A stretch of DNA of 64,000 bases, from positions 62,001-126,000 of the forward strand of contig JAMXHR010000017.1 of NCBI GenBank assembly GCA_023955635.1, given 5' to 3'. Below are positions 8,209 through 17,027 of this stretch, piece after piece (position 1 is the stretch's first letter; each line of letters starts with the position of its first letter). The position numbers and the translations under genes were made by a program. The notes beneath the pieces are model-generated. The model made no database searches. It was not told the origin of the DNA and saw nothing but the letters and a program-made list of their open reading frames with translations. The DNA comes from Methanosarcina sp. ERenArc_MAG2 (GTDB taxonomy: Archaea; Halobacteriota; Methanosarcinia; Methanosarcinales; Methanosarcinaceae).

Positions 8209-9381
8209 ATGAAATATATTTACCAGGACTCTACGGAACTACCTGTACAGCGGGATTTCATTGAGGATCTGAAAATATTTTTAGATATAACTTCCAGAGT
8301 AATCCCTCTGGAAAATTCCATAATCGAAATAAAGTGCAAGCATAAAGAAGCACTCAACGAATTGAACAGTAGAATAGAAGGAATGAATAATTTTGAAAAG
8401 AAGCTCGACATATTGCTTAGAAAATTAGTAAATGAAATTGATGTTGAGGATGTCGTACCCTGCGCCAATGCAATCCTGCAAACCTGCAGTGAGAACCTCG
8501 GAAACAAAAGGGAAGTCCTCAAAGCCGAGTATACAAAAATGGAAAACGGAACTTCTCATGAGTACAAAAAATTTGAGGGAAGAATACTTGAAGTTCTTAC
8601 CAGGTTTTTAATCTCGGGAGTTTACGGAGCTGAAAAAAGATTTGAACTTTTCAGCACTACAGGAAGTATTTCAGGAGAAATGGAAGGGTGGGTCTCGGGG
8701 CTGCAGTATCATTACAGACTCGGGTTTACAGAAGAGACCCTGACAGTAGAAAAGCTTCTTGGAAGCTTAAGCCTGCCAGGCTGGACACGGACAGGCATCC
8801 TGAGGAAAGAAGAAAAAATAAAAATGCAGGATCTATCCGAGTTTCTTGTAAGCTTCCTGGAATACGACACCCAGAAAAGCGTTCGCATAACCCTTGAAAA
8901 CAAAAAAGCAAACCGAAAGTTCAGGATTGAAGGCGGAGAGCACAGATATTTTGTATATGAGGATGATAGGGAAATTACCGCCGATAAAGAACTCGAGGCT
9001 TTTATTGATATGGAAAACCTGGCAAGAATTCCGGAAAAAGTGCAGGCTTATTTCAAGACGAATATCCGCATTTATACCCTTTCGAAAGTCCTCCTTGACG
9101 AAGAGGATGCAGTCTCCACCAACCAGATTTTTGATTGCCTAAAAGTAATTGCCGAGCAGTATGGTGTGATTGTTCAGGAGTGCCTGGCAAAAGGACACAA
9201 TAAAGAAGAAATAACCATCAAAATAGAAGAAGCTGATGGAACAAGGACTGAAAAATATATAACAAGGACCGAAATTTACACTCAGCTTGCAGAAGTGGGA
9301 AGTGAGGGTATCGAGATTGCCGGAATACTTGGTGTAGATAACAAAATTCAAATAAAAGACAGAAAATACCTGATTGTCTAA
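8209..9381 (+). CDS. Unknown 390-residue cytoplasmic protein
   Basis: Intact frame with no signal peptide or membrane segment. The N-terminus begins with Tyr-Ile-Tyr-Gln-Asp-Ser-Thr-Glu-Leu-Pro-Val. Residues about 25-110 are charged and predicted helical or coiled-coil (Leu/Ile spaced among Glu and Lys). The remainder mixes helices and strands, ending in a strand-rich tail (Ile-Lys-Asp-Arg-Lys-Tyr-Leu-Ile-Val). I do not recognise a catalytic motif or a named family. A TATA-like box (ATTATATAG) lies near 8148-8157, about 55 bases upstream of the ATG, so it is probably transcribed alone. The absence of frame damage in a window where many genes have it suggests normal coding status. Confidence 0.7.
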   Translation: MKYIYQDSTELPVQRDFIEDLKIFLDITSRVIPLENSIIEIKCKHKEALNELNSRIEGMNNFEKKLDILLRKLVNEIDVEDVVPCANAILQTCSENLGNKREVLKAEYTKMENGTSHEYKKFEGRILEVLTRFLISGVYGAEKRFELFSTTGSISGEMEGWVSGLQYHYRLGFTEETLTVEKLLGSLSLPGWTRTGILRKEEKIKMQDLSEFLVSFLEYDTQKSVRITLENKKANRKFRIEGGEHRYFVYEDDREITADKELEAFIDMENLARIPEKVQAYFKTNIRIYTLSKVLLDEEDAVSTNQIFDCLKVIAEQYGVIVQECLAKGHNKEEITIKIEEADGTRTEKYITRTEIYTQLAEVGSEGIEIAGILGVDNKIQIKDRKYLIV

Positions 9382-9915
9382 ATTTTTCTTGCATTGTATT
9401 TTTACTTTTGAGATTTATGTGTTATTTTTTGTAGATATTACTTTATGAAATTTGCGTGTTATAATTCACTTTTTTATTGATATTATCTTGTTTTTACACT
9501 GCAATTTTTCAATATTTCGGCTTAATTTATTCAAAAATTGTCCAGGAAAATTATTTAGAAAAAATATAAATGTTTATATAGAGGATTTTATCACTAAATC
9601 ATGAAAATCGAAGGCTTGAATAAGAAAACCGGCATAAAAAAATAGAAATTTAGTATAGAAAACTGACTACAGGGAATGGAATAGGGATTTTTTATATGGA
9701 GAATAAAATGGGATATAAAAAGAAAAATGGGATTAAATAGTGTTTACCCCACTGGACAACTTTAGGAAAGAATCTGAATTAAGAGACTCGAACTTTAAAT
9801 AGAAAACATTAAAAGCTTATACAGCAAGGATTTTGCGTGGAGTACGATTATATCAATAAGCTACTGACGTACCGGAAAGTTCGGTTTACGGCTGTAGGGG
9901 TGGAGGCTGATAAAA
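9382..9915. other. AT-rich intergenic region
   Basis: About 530 bases with no supportable gene. It contains TATA-like stretches (for example around 9567-9585) that could serve the surface-protein gene starting at 9916. Confidence 0.5.
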
Positions 9916-12393
9916 ATGAAAGCCGATTTTTTTAGTTCCGCAATTTCTGTATTATTGATACTGCTAATAATTTCTGGGATGATCCCGGGCATGGCATCTG
10001 CTGCAGATGGAGAAAACACGGATCCCGTAGATTCAACTAATGATCTGATAATTGAGGATATTTCGTGTAATCCACAGAATCCAGAACCCGGACAAGCTGT
10101 GACCATTACAATAACAATAATAAACCAGGGAACTGGAGTCTCGGAGCCGACAGACGCAACGTGCAAAATCGGGAAAGCAGACCCAGAAACTATACCGGTA
10201 CCGAAGATAGATCCGGAAACCAGCTTATTAGTTCCATTTACCTGGGTTCCGGATAAAGAAGGCACAGTAAAGATAACGGCAACTGTGGGAGACAGCAAAA
10301 AAACTATTAAAGTGTTAGTGGCAAAAAAACATCTTCGAATCTCACAATAGAAAGCCTCTCGACAGTCCCTGAAAATCCGCAGCCTGATAGCGAGGTAACT
10401 GTTAATGCATTAGTCAAGAATATGGGAACTGAAACCTCAGAGCCGACAGACTTAACGTATAAAATAGGGAAAGCAGACCCAGAAACTATACCAGTACCGA
10501 AAATAGATCCGGAAGCCAGCTCATTAGTTTCGTTTACCTGGGTTCCGGATAAAGAAGGCACAGTAAGGATAACGGCAACTGTGGAAGACAGCAAAAAAAC
10601 GATTAAAGTGTTAGTGGCAAAAAAACATCTTCGAATCTCACAATAGAAAGCCTCTCGACGGTCCCTGAAAATCCGAAGCCTGATAGCAAGGTAACTGTTA
10701 ATGCATTAGTCAAGAACGTGGGAACTGAATCTTCAGAGCCAACGTATATAATATATATGATAGGCAAAGTGGAGCAAAGAGAAGCAGTCCCGAGCATTGA
10801 GGGTGGATCAGAAACTTCAGTTTCTCACATTTGGAAGACGTCTGATAAAGAAGAAACTGTGATAATAAAAGCATCTTTAGAAAATGTAGAGGACAGTCAG
10901 AAAGAGATTTCGGTAGTAGTAGCAGGAGAGCCACTTCCGGACCTGATAATTGAAGACATATATCCAGAATCATCGACACAACCTGAAATCGGAAAGCCTT
11001 TGAACTTTATCCTGAAAATAAAGAATCAGGGAGAAGCAACTGCCAATAGTAGTATTGCAAAATACAGTATTAACGGAGCTTCAGGAGGAGAAATCCCTAT
11101 CCCGGAACTTTCAATAGGGTCGAGTACAAATGCAGGCTTTTCGCTGACTCCTGAAGATGAAGAAAGTATAAGTGTAACAGTGCTCGCAGATTCCGGGCGG
11201 ACAGTTAGTGAAAGTAATGAAAACAACAACGAATTGTCAAAAGTCATAAACATAAATCATACGTTACCGGATCTGAGAATAGAATCGATTTCTCTGAATC
11301 CTGAAGAGCCGCATCCTGGGGAAAATATAACTTTTACGGTAACAGTGAATAATATTGGTTCTGCAGCACTGGAGAGCAGCGAAATTAAGTACTATATCAA
11401 TGGAACAAATGAAAATTACACCGGGGTAATACCTGTACCGGCACTTGCAGCAGGTGAAACCAAAGTAGGCACTTTTTTCTGGACTCCTGGAAATGAAGGG
11501 CAAATAGAAGTAAAAACAATCGTAGATGCCGGAAGTGTCATATCCGAAAGTGATGAAACCAATAATGAACTCACAAAAACCGCAACCGTCTCTAAAGAAA
11601 CTGTTTCAAGCGGAAGCGGAGGAGGCGGAAGTTCCGGTTCCTCGAGCAGCAGTGCAGGAGACGGAAGTTCCGGTTCCTCGAGCAGCAGTGCAGGAAGCGG
11701 CAGTACTTCTAAAGAGCCAGTAAGCAATGTAGATGCCAAGGAGCTTTCCACAAGGCATATTGTAAGTGGTTATCACGCCAAGTTCGATTTTGTGGAAAAT
11801 GCCACGTGCATTATAAATGTCGAATTTGATCCGAAAAAGACATTTAAGAGGACAACGACAATTGTAGAAGTACTCAAAAATAAATCTGTTTTTGTCCCAG
11901 AACTTCCCCTGGAAGGATATATAAACATGTGAATATCTGGGTAGGGGATAATGGAGCAGGACTTCCTGCATCTTTAAAAAATGGATTAATAGAGTTTAAA
12001 GTTGAAAAAGCATGGATTGAAGATAATAATATAAATCAATCTCTGATAACTCTTCAATGGTACGATAAAGGCTGGCAGCCTCTCTACACCAAAAAAGTTA
12101 GAGAAGACAAGAATTACGTTTATTTTAAATCGGAAACGCCTGGTTTCTCCTGCTTTGCAATAACCAAATATACCGCAGATGAGGAAAACAAACCGCAAGC
12201 TAGGGGACAAGAAAAAATAAAGGAAACTTCGGGAATTTTGGGCGATGAAGAAAAACCGGGCATCTTTGAAGGAAACACAGGCGTGAGCGGCGTAATCAAA
12301 AACCCTATGGGAAAGGCAAAAATACTTATGGCGATTTCTCTGCCCCTGTTTTTGATCTTTGTAGAATTCTTTGTGTTGAAGAAAAAGATCTAA
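9916..12393 (+). pseudogene. Large CARDB-repeat surface protein with PGF-pre-PGF domain (frameshifted)
   Basis: Restored reading gives about 825 residues: an N-terminal signal peptide, about five CARDB domains (each with Asp-Leu-Ile-Ile-Glu or Asn-Leu-Thr-Ile-Glu starts and Val-Thr-Val-Asn-type strands), a Gly/Ser-rich linker containing a duplicated 36-base unit (about 11625-11697), a PGF-pre-PGF-like domain (Asn-Ile-Trp-Val-Gly near 11932) and a C-terminal membrane segment ending in Lys-Lys-Lys-Ile. This is the architecture of exported Methanosarcina envelope proteins. ATG 9916 has GGAGG eight to twelve bases upstream. The frame slips by one base at A7 runs 10323-10329 and 10619-10625 and again near 11917, always in the same direction. 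Adding one base at each place restores the chain. Ligand and partner are unknown. Confidence 0.75.
10145..10736 (+). repeat. Two near-identical 296-bp tandem units encoding CARDB domains
   Basis: Bases 10145-10440 and 10441-10736 are direct repeats, very similar at DNA level through most of the unit (for example the segment around GTGTTAGTGGC at 10312 recurs at 10608). Each unit ends with the same A7 run where the frame changes. A unit of 297 would be 99 codons, so the observed 296 explains the cumulative frame slip. Confidence 0.8.
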
Positions 12394-12645
12394 AAAGATT
12401 TACTTTTTCTTCATAACTCTATTTTTCTGGAATTCAAAGCAGTGAAAAGCAAAATTTTTGCCGGGTAATTCAGGCTCTCCAACATTTGGCTCACTACTTT
12501 TTTATGTTTTTCTGAATACCCAGAGCGATACTTATTCAGAATTACAGATATGTGTCAGCTGAAAGTTCTATAATCAGTCAGGCAAACAGATTATTCCATA
12601 ACCGGATCTTTTTCAGGCGTTAAATTTGGAAGTGAAACTAAACGG

Positions 12646-13005
12646 TCAGGAAACCCTGTTTTCAGCCAGGATGGCCCCAATTACCGAGCCAATTATACCT
12701 ATAACAGCGGTATGAGCTACGATAACCATTGTTATTATAAATACAGAGGCTGCTACGAATCCCCCGAGAACAGGAGCACTTCTAAGTATCGATCCAAGGA
12801 TTTCTCCAAAAAGAAAACCCGGAATAATCATAAAAACGGTCATCAGAACCCCGGATTCAAGGCCTCCTCCAAAACCTCCGTCTGCATAGTAGCCTCCCAG
12901 AATGCCTCCCAGCAGAGGGGCTATGACATTTACACCCGGAATGAAATAGAAAATAAAAGTACAGACCATACCTATCAGTGCGCCAACTAAGACTCTAGCC
13001 ATCAT
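12646..13005 (-). CDS. DUF5518-type integral membrane protein
   Basis: A 119-residue protein made almost wholly of hydrophobic segments separated by glycine-rich turns (Gly-Gly-Ile-Leu-Gly-Gly-Tyr-Tyr-Ala, then Gly-Gly-Phe-Gly-Gly-Gly). This matches the small DUF5518 family common in methanogens and haloarchaea. About four transmembrane helices are predicted. A GGGGGTG site precedes two adjacent ATG codons (13005 and 13002). The function is unknown. The SemiSWEET gene lies upstream and in the same direction, with only 54 bases between them. Confidence 0.75.
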   Translation of the reverse strand: MMARVLVGALIGMVCTFIFYFIPGVNVIAPLLGGILGGYYADGGFGGGLESGVLMTVFMIIPGFLFGEILGSILRSAPVLGGFVAASVFIITMVIVAHTAVIGIIGSVIGAILAENRVS

Positions 13006-13059
13006 TTACACCCCCGATCTTGAAGTAAACACAAATCGCATTTATTATAATAAATTTAA

Positions 13060-13407
13060 TTAAATTATCCTTATATATAGTTGAGCGTTCCAAACCTTAC
13101 TTTCTGAGAGAAAAAGAATTCTTTTTGGACCCCCGGACTTTCTACCGAACTTAAACCTCGAACTGGCGTAATCATTCTTAAGCTTGAGTCCCAGAAGCGT
13201 GAAGGCGAGTACAAAGGAAATACTGTTTGCAGCTACCAGTGCGAGATCTCTCACAAGGATACCATGAAGCACCCATAGAAGCATGCCTGAAGTAGAGCAA
13301 AGCAGCATCATAAGGGATACGTCTTTCGTGGATTTCGTTGTAAGGGCCATTAGAAGTTGAGGGGCAAAAGCTATAGTTGTCAGCGCACCTGCGATATAAC
13401 CGATCAT
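13060..13407 (-). CDS. SemiSWEET/PQ-loop sugar transporter
   Basis: Three-helix membrane protein of the MtN3/SWEET family in its prokaryotic half-size form, which dimerises to make a sugar pore. It shows the typical Ala-Pro-Gln (PQ-loop) near residue 16 and the Thr-Lys-Ser-Thr-Lys-Asp-Val-Ser motif following helix 1. The 115-residue length exceeds the usual 85-95 because of a basic C-terminal tail after Leu-Lys-Leu-Lys-Asn-Asp. The substrate cannot be told from sequence. Confidence 0.85.
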   Translation of the reverse strand: MIGYIAGALTTIAFAPQLLMALTTKSTKDVSLMMLLCSTSGMLLWVLHGILVRDLALVAANSISFVLAFTLLGLKLKNDYASSRFKFGRKSGGPKRILFLSESKVWNAQLYIRII

Positions 13408-13715
13408 GTAGATCTCACTCCTGATAAATGTAAAAGTTGATAAAGTATTTACAGCTAACTCATCTCGCTTCCCGAGTTTTGCTTCCCGAATTGCGCTTCT
13501 GGATCACAAAAATCAGAGATTTTCTGGGAGTTTCACTGCAAGTGAAACAGTGCGCGGTCAGTTTCACTCGCTTTGCTCGCTCAAGCGAACTAATTCTCCG
13601 TTTTGTCAGATAAGGGAGTCTTATACATCGCAATAATTTTATAATTGAAGCTGTGAATTAAAAAAAACAGAACCCTGATATAAGTGTATCCCCTAAAACT
13701 CTACGGGGATATAAT
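13408..13715. other. Spacer with inverted repeats between SemiSWEET and HIT genes
   Basis: Contains a perfect 8-bp inverted repeat (GTTTCACT at 13530-13537 and AGTGAAAC at 13541-13548). It is followed by a second GTTTCACT and a run of GCTC/GAGC-type palindromic words near 13571-13590. These GC-richer motifs stand out from the AT-rich surroundings and may be a small palindromic repeat. No gene is seen. Confidence 0.5.
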
Positions 13716-14135
13716 ATGACAGAAAACTGCCTTTTTTGCAAAATAATAGCAGGGGAAATTCCTTCAAATAAGATATATGAAAACGATGCCGTTTTTGCAT
13801 TTCTTGACGTTTACCCGGCAAGCGAAGGGCATACCCTGGTGATTCCTAAAAAGCATTTCAGTAACTTTACGGCTATGGATGCAAAAAGTGTTGCCTCTCT
13901 TTTTGAAGTTGCAAGGGAAATTACCGCTGCAGTGGAGAAGGCAACTTCGGCAGAAGGATCGAATATTGGCATCAATAATGGAGAAGCTGCTGGCCAGGAG
14001 ATTCCTCATGTGCATATACATATTATTCCCAGGAGGAAAGGAGACGGTGGGAGAGGAATAAAATCAATAGTATGGACTGAGCCTGGTACTACCAATCTGG
14101 AAGAACTTGCAGAAAAGATTAGGAGAGCACTTTGA
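13716..14135 (+). CDS. HIT-family nucleotide hydrolase/transferase
   Basis: A 139-residue cytoplasmic protein of the histidine-triad superfamily (HINT branch), which hydrolyses nucleoside phosphoramidates or dinucleotides. It starts with the Cys-x-x-Cys-like Cys-Leu-Phe-Cys-Lys-Ile of HIT proteins and has the C-terminal triad His-Val-His-Ile-His-Ile near residue 98. The length is typical, the frame intact, and a GGGGATA-containing leader precedes the ATG. Its physiological substrate is unknown. Confidence 0.9.
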   Translation: MTENCLFCKIIAGEIPSNKIYENDAVFAFLDVYPASEGHTLVIPKKHFSNFTAMDAKSVASLFEVAREITAAVEKATSAEGSNIGINNGEAAGQEIPHVHIHIIPRRKGDGGRGIKSIVWTEPGTTNLEELAEKIRRAL

Positions 14136-14308
14136 GAAAAAAACCGTCCCTAATAAGGATAGAGGTAAATTCCCGGATAATATTACCAGATAATATTTTC
14201 AATCCGAAACGATAATATATTTTTTGGAATATAATGGATTTAAGTAAAGGCAGCAGGCAGAACTGTTGTCAGAACTCTCCCGTTTCTCTTACTTTGGGGG
14301 TAAGAATA

Positions 14309-14515
14309 ATGGCAGAAATGGAAATAGATGTCTGCGAGCAGACATGCCCGGTCCCGCTCATAGAGTGCAGAAAAACATTTAAGAAAGCCTCTCAGGGAGA
14401 TCTTGTTATTGTGAAGGGTACGCATCAGGCATCAAAGAAAGAGATTCCTATGGCCTGCGAGGCCATGGGACTCGAAGTGTTGGAAATTAAAGATAAAGAA
14501 GATGGGAAAGAGTGA
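14309..14515 (+). CDS. TusA/SirA-like sulfur carrier protein
   Basis: A 68-residue protein with the TusA signature Cys-Pro-Val-Pro near residue 11, where the Cys carries a persulfide passed between sulfurtransferases. A second Cys lies in Met-Ala-Cys-Glu-Ala-Met-Gly. The ATG at 14309 is chosen over an in-frame ATG at 14234 because the family begins close to the Cys-Pro motif and a GGGGG run precedes it at 14296-14300. It heads a series of sulfur-handling genes: a DsrE-like gene 39 bases later, then an IscS homologue and IscU. The context supports a role in sulfur relay for Fe-S clusters or thiolation. Confidence 0.85.
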   Translation: MAEMEIDVCEQTCPVPLIECRKTFKKASQGDLVIVKGTHQASKKEIPMACEAMGLEVLEIKDKEDGKE

Positions 14516-14554
14516 GAGAGAAAGATCCGGAGACGAGCCGGAAAAGGAGAAGAA

Positions 14555-14812
14555 ATGGGGGAAAAGACGGTTATCGTCCTGCATAGCGGCAATATGGACA
14601 AAGTATACAGTGCGCTTATAATCGAGAACGGAGCCCTGGCGATAGGCATGGAAGCCTCCATATACTTTACCTTCTGGGGGCTAATGCGCTTGAAGAAAGG
14701 AGAGCTTGAAAAAGGGCCACTGTCCAAGATGAATATGCTGGGGCTTGGCAGGCTGATGGTCAAACAAAGGATGGACAAAGCCAATGTTGCCCCACTTGAA
14801 AGGCTGATGTAA
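14555..14812 (+). CDS. DsrE/DsrH-like sulfur-transfer protein, C-terminally short
   Basis: The first 75 residues match the DsrE/DsrF/DrsH-like family: a Rossmann-like start (Val-Ile-Val-Leu-His-Ser-Gly-Asn), then Gly-Met-Glu-Ala-Ser-Ile-Tyr-Phe-Thr-Phe-Trp-Gly, then a basic methionine-rich linker. Family members are around 140-160 residues with a conserved Cys in the second half. Here the frame stops after 85 residues, before that Cys. Following frames contain family-like scraps (Ala-Asn-Val-Thr-Leu-Phe), so the gene has either lost its end or suffered more than one frame error. It lies between TusA and the IscS homologue. Confidence 0.65.
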   Translation: MGEKTVIVLHSGNMDKVYSALIIENGALAIGMEASIYFTFWGLMRLKKGELEKGPLSKMNMLGLGRLMVKQRMDKANVAPLERLM

Positions 14813-14924
14813 GGGAGGCAAATGTAACTCTCTTTATCTGAGTCTTGAAGAGCTTTTGGAGTTCGATTTGTCACAATAAAGCGGATTTTTCCATAATCGG
14901 ACCTGTTTTCGACTCTGAATCTGT

Positions 14925-14976
14925 TATACTCAACTAATATACTCAACTAATATACTCAACTAATATACTCAGCTAA
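14925..14976 (+). repeat. 13-bp tandem repeat, four copies
   Basis: TATACTCAACTAA is repeated four times with a single substitution in the last copy, in the spacer before the IscS homologue. It could be slippage-generated and may affect promoter spacing. Confidence 0.85.
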
Positions 14977-15098
14977 ATTACTATACTCAGGATTTTAATT
15001 CGAAAAATTCTCCGGATTTAAGGGGAACTCTGAGATTTTAACTATAAAATTCAGGATTTTATTATCTGATATGGGGAGGGAGAAGAATATTTGAGAAT

Positions 15099-16251
15099 AT
15101 GATTTATCTTGACAATGCTGCATGCACCCGACTGGATGAGCAGGTACTTGAAGCAATGAAACCTTATTTTTTTGATACTTATGCAGTAGCGACATCTGAA
15201 TTTGGTTATTCCATGGGTATCGACGCAAAAGAAGGACTTGAAAGAGCCCGTGAAGGCATAGCTTCAAAACTCAGCGCAAACTCAGAGGAAATTATATTCA
15301 CTTCAAGTGACACGGAAGCAAGCAACACCGCGCTTAAAGGAGTCGCATGGGCTCTTAAGGAAAAAAAGGCAAGCATATTGTCGTCTTGAATATTGAAGAT
15401 TTCCCTGTGCTGAATACGGCAAAGGCTCTGCAGAAACAGGGCTTCGACGTAACTTTCCTGGATGTGGATGCAGAGGGATTTGCAGACCTCGAAGGACTAA
15501 AAAAGTAATTACAAAAGAAACAGTTCTTGTCTCGATCCAGCAAGGGAACCAGGAAATAGGAACTGTCCAGGATCTTAAGGTCATCTCAGAAATCTGTGAA
15601 GAAAAAGATGTGCTCCTGCATACGGATGCTACGCATAGTTTTACCCGGCTTCCCCTCAATGTGAAGGAAATCCCTGTAGACCTTATTACTGTGTCTGCTC
15701 ACACGATTCATGGCCCAAGGGGAATAGGGGCTCTCTATATTCGGAAAAATACTCCAATAAATAAATTCATGGACGGGGGTTTTCAGGAGTTCAACATGAG
15801 GGCAGGAGTAGAAAATATTCCAGGAGCCGTAGGCTTCGCAAAAGCTGTGGACCTTGTAACCGAAGAAGAAACCGGAAAGATTGAAGCCATGAGAGATCGG
15901 GTAATTGAGAAAGCCCTTTCCGAGATTTCTGATGTTACCCTCAACGGAAGCCGGGAAAAGCGCCTGCCTCAAAATGCAAACCTAACTTTCCATTATGTAG
16001 AAGGCGAATCTATAACTTTGCATATGGACATGAAGGGTTTTGCAGTGAGCACGGGTTCAGCCTGTTTTAGCCGTTCTCTTGAAGCCAGTCACGTTATCAG
16101 GGGTATTGGGGGAGACCACGAGAGAGCACACGGTTCGGTACGCTTTACTTTCGGGCGCTATAACCGTATGGAAGATGCTGATGCGGCAATTGACGCCATG
16201 AGTGAGATCGTGACAAGGCTCAGGGAAATAAGCCCCCTTGCAAGGAAATGA
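15099..16251 (+). pseudogene. IscS/NifS cysteine desulfurase homologue lacking PLP-site residues (two frame breaks)
   Basis: Fold-type I PLP-enzyme family. Adding one base at the A7 run 15361-15367 and one at the A6 run 15499-15504 gives a continuous protein of about 384 residues. It keeps the start Tyr-Leu-Asp-Asn-Ala-Ala, the active-loop Cys (Gly-Ser-Ala-Cys-Phe-Ser) and the C-terminal region. However, the Schiff-base lysine site reads Ser-Ala-His-Thr-Ile-His where active enzymes have Ser-x-His-Lys. The cofactor-stacking His region (normally Thr-Glu-His) reads Ile-Glu-Asp-Phe, and the Ala-Thr-Gln position reads Ala-Thr-His. Catalytic desulfuration is therefore unlikely, while persulfide transfer through the Cys remains possible. 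It lies between DsrE-like/TusA and IscU genes. Confidence 0.8.
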
Positions 16252-16340
16252 ACGGAAAAAGAAGGAAAGATAACACAAGAGAAATCAGGATAAAAGAAGA
16301 ACAGGAGAAGAAAGCTAGAGATTGAGAGAAAGGTGAGACT

Positions 16341-16975
16341 ATGAAGTTTCCTTACAGTGAAAAAGTGCTGGAACATTTCAGAAACCCGCACAATGTGGGA
16401 AAGATAGAGAATCCTGACGGAAAAGGCCTTGAAGGAAGCCCTGCCTGCGGAGATATGGTCGCGGTCTATATTAAGGTCAATCCCGAAACAAAGATTCTTG
16501 AGGATATAAAATTCGAATCTTACGGTTGTGCTTCAAATATTGCCACAGCCTCGGTTATAACAGACCTTGCACGAGGAAAGACCCTTCATGAGGCAAAGAA
16601 AATAACCTGGAAACAAGCTTCTGAAGAACTTGGGGGCTTCCCCCGATCAAAGCCCACTGCTCCGTACTTGCAGTTGAGGGTCTGCGTGCCGCAATCAAAG
16701 ACTATGAGGAAAAACACGGGCTTGTAACCGAAAAAGAGCCTACAACCGAAGAAGTTATCAGGCAAAGGTTAAAGCATGTCATGAACCCTCTTACTGGCCT
16801 TGATATCATCCGCACGAACATTATTCTTAAAACAAGTGTTGAAGCCGGAGTAGTGAGGGTAGTTGTAGACCTGCCTGCAGACCACCAGTTTGCGTCCGCA
16901 ATAAAAGAAGATATTACGGAAAAGTTGGGGTCTTTGTGGGATGTGGAAAGGGTAGACGTAGTGTTTACAGCATGA
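16341..16975 (+). pseudogene. iscU: IscU/NifU scaffold fused to a DUF59/MIP18-like domain (one frame break)
   Basis: Scaffold for [2Fe-2S]/[4Fe-4S] cluster assembly. All three ligand cysteines are present: Ala-Cys-Gly-Asp near residue 36, Tyr-Gly-Cys-Ala near residue 63, and Ala-His-Cys-Ser after the restored junction. The frame changes at 16631-16640, where one missing C explains the shift. After the IscU core, the protein continues through a Glu/Thr-rich linker into about 70 residues resembling a DUF59/MIP18 domain (Arg-Leu-Lys-His-Val-Met-Asn-Pro, ending Val-Glu-Arg-Val-Asp-Val-Val-Phe), a domain used in Fe-S targeting. It starts 89 bases after the IscS homologue and both are probably in one transcript. 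Confidence 0.8.
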
Positions 16976-17027
16976 TGAAAATAAGAATATATGAAAAAAA
17001 GAATAAAATTCAGTACTAAGGAGGGAT

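Noticed and set aside
10323..10625. Programmed ribosomal frameshifting as the main explanation for split genes
   Set aside because: The same type of shift occurs in many unrelated housekeeping and surface genes, including at C and G runs, which fits sequence error better. Kept only as a minor option for the CARDB repeats.
11416..11751. Minus-strand 111-codon frame rich in Leu, Pro and Glu
   Set aside because: Antisense to the Gly/Ser linker repeats of the surface protein; pure compositional artefact.
14925..14976. 13-bp repeats as a CRISPR-like array
   Set aside because: Contiguous repeats without spacers and no cas genes; simple tandem repeat.
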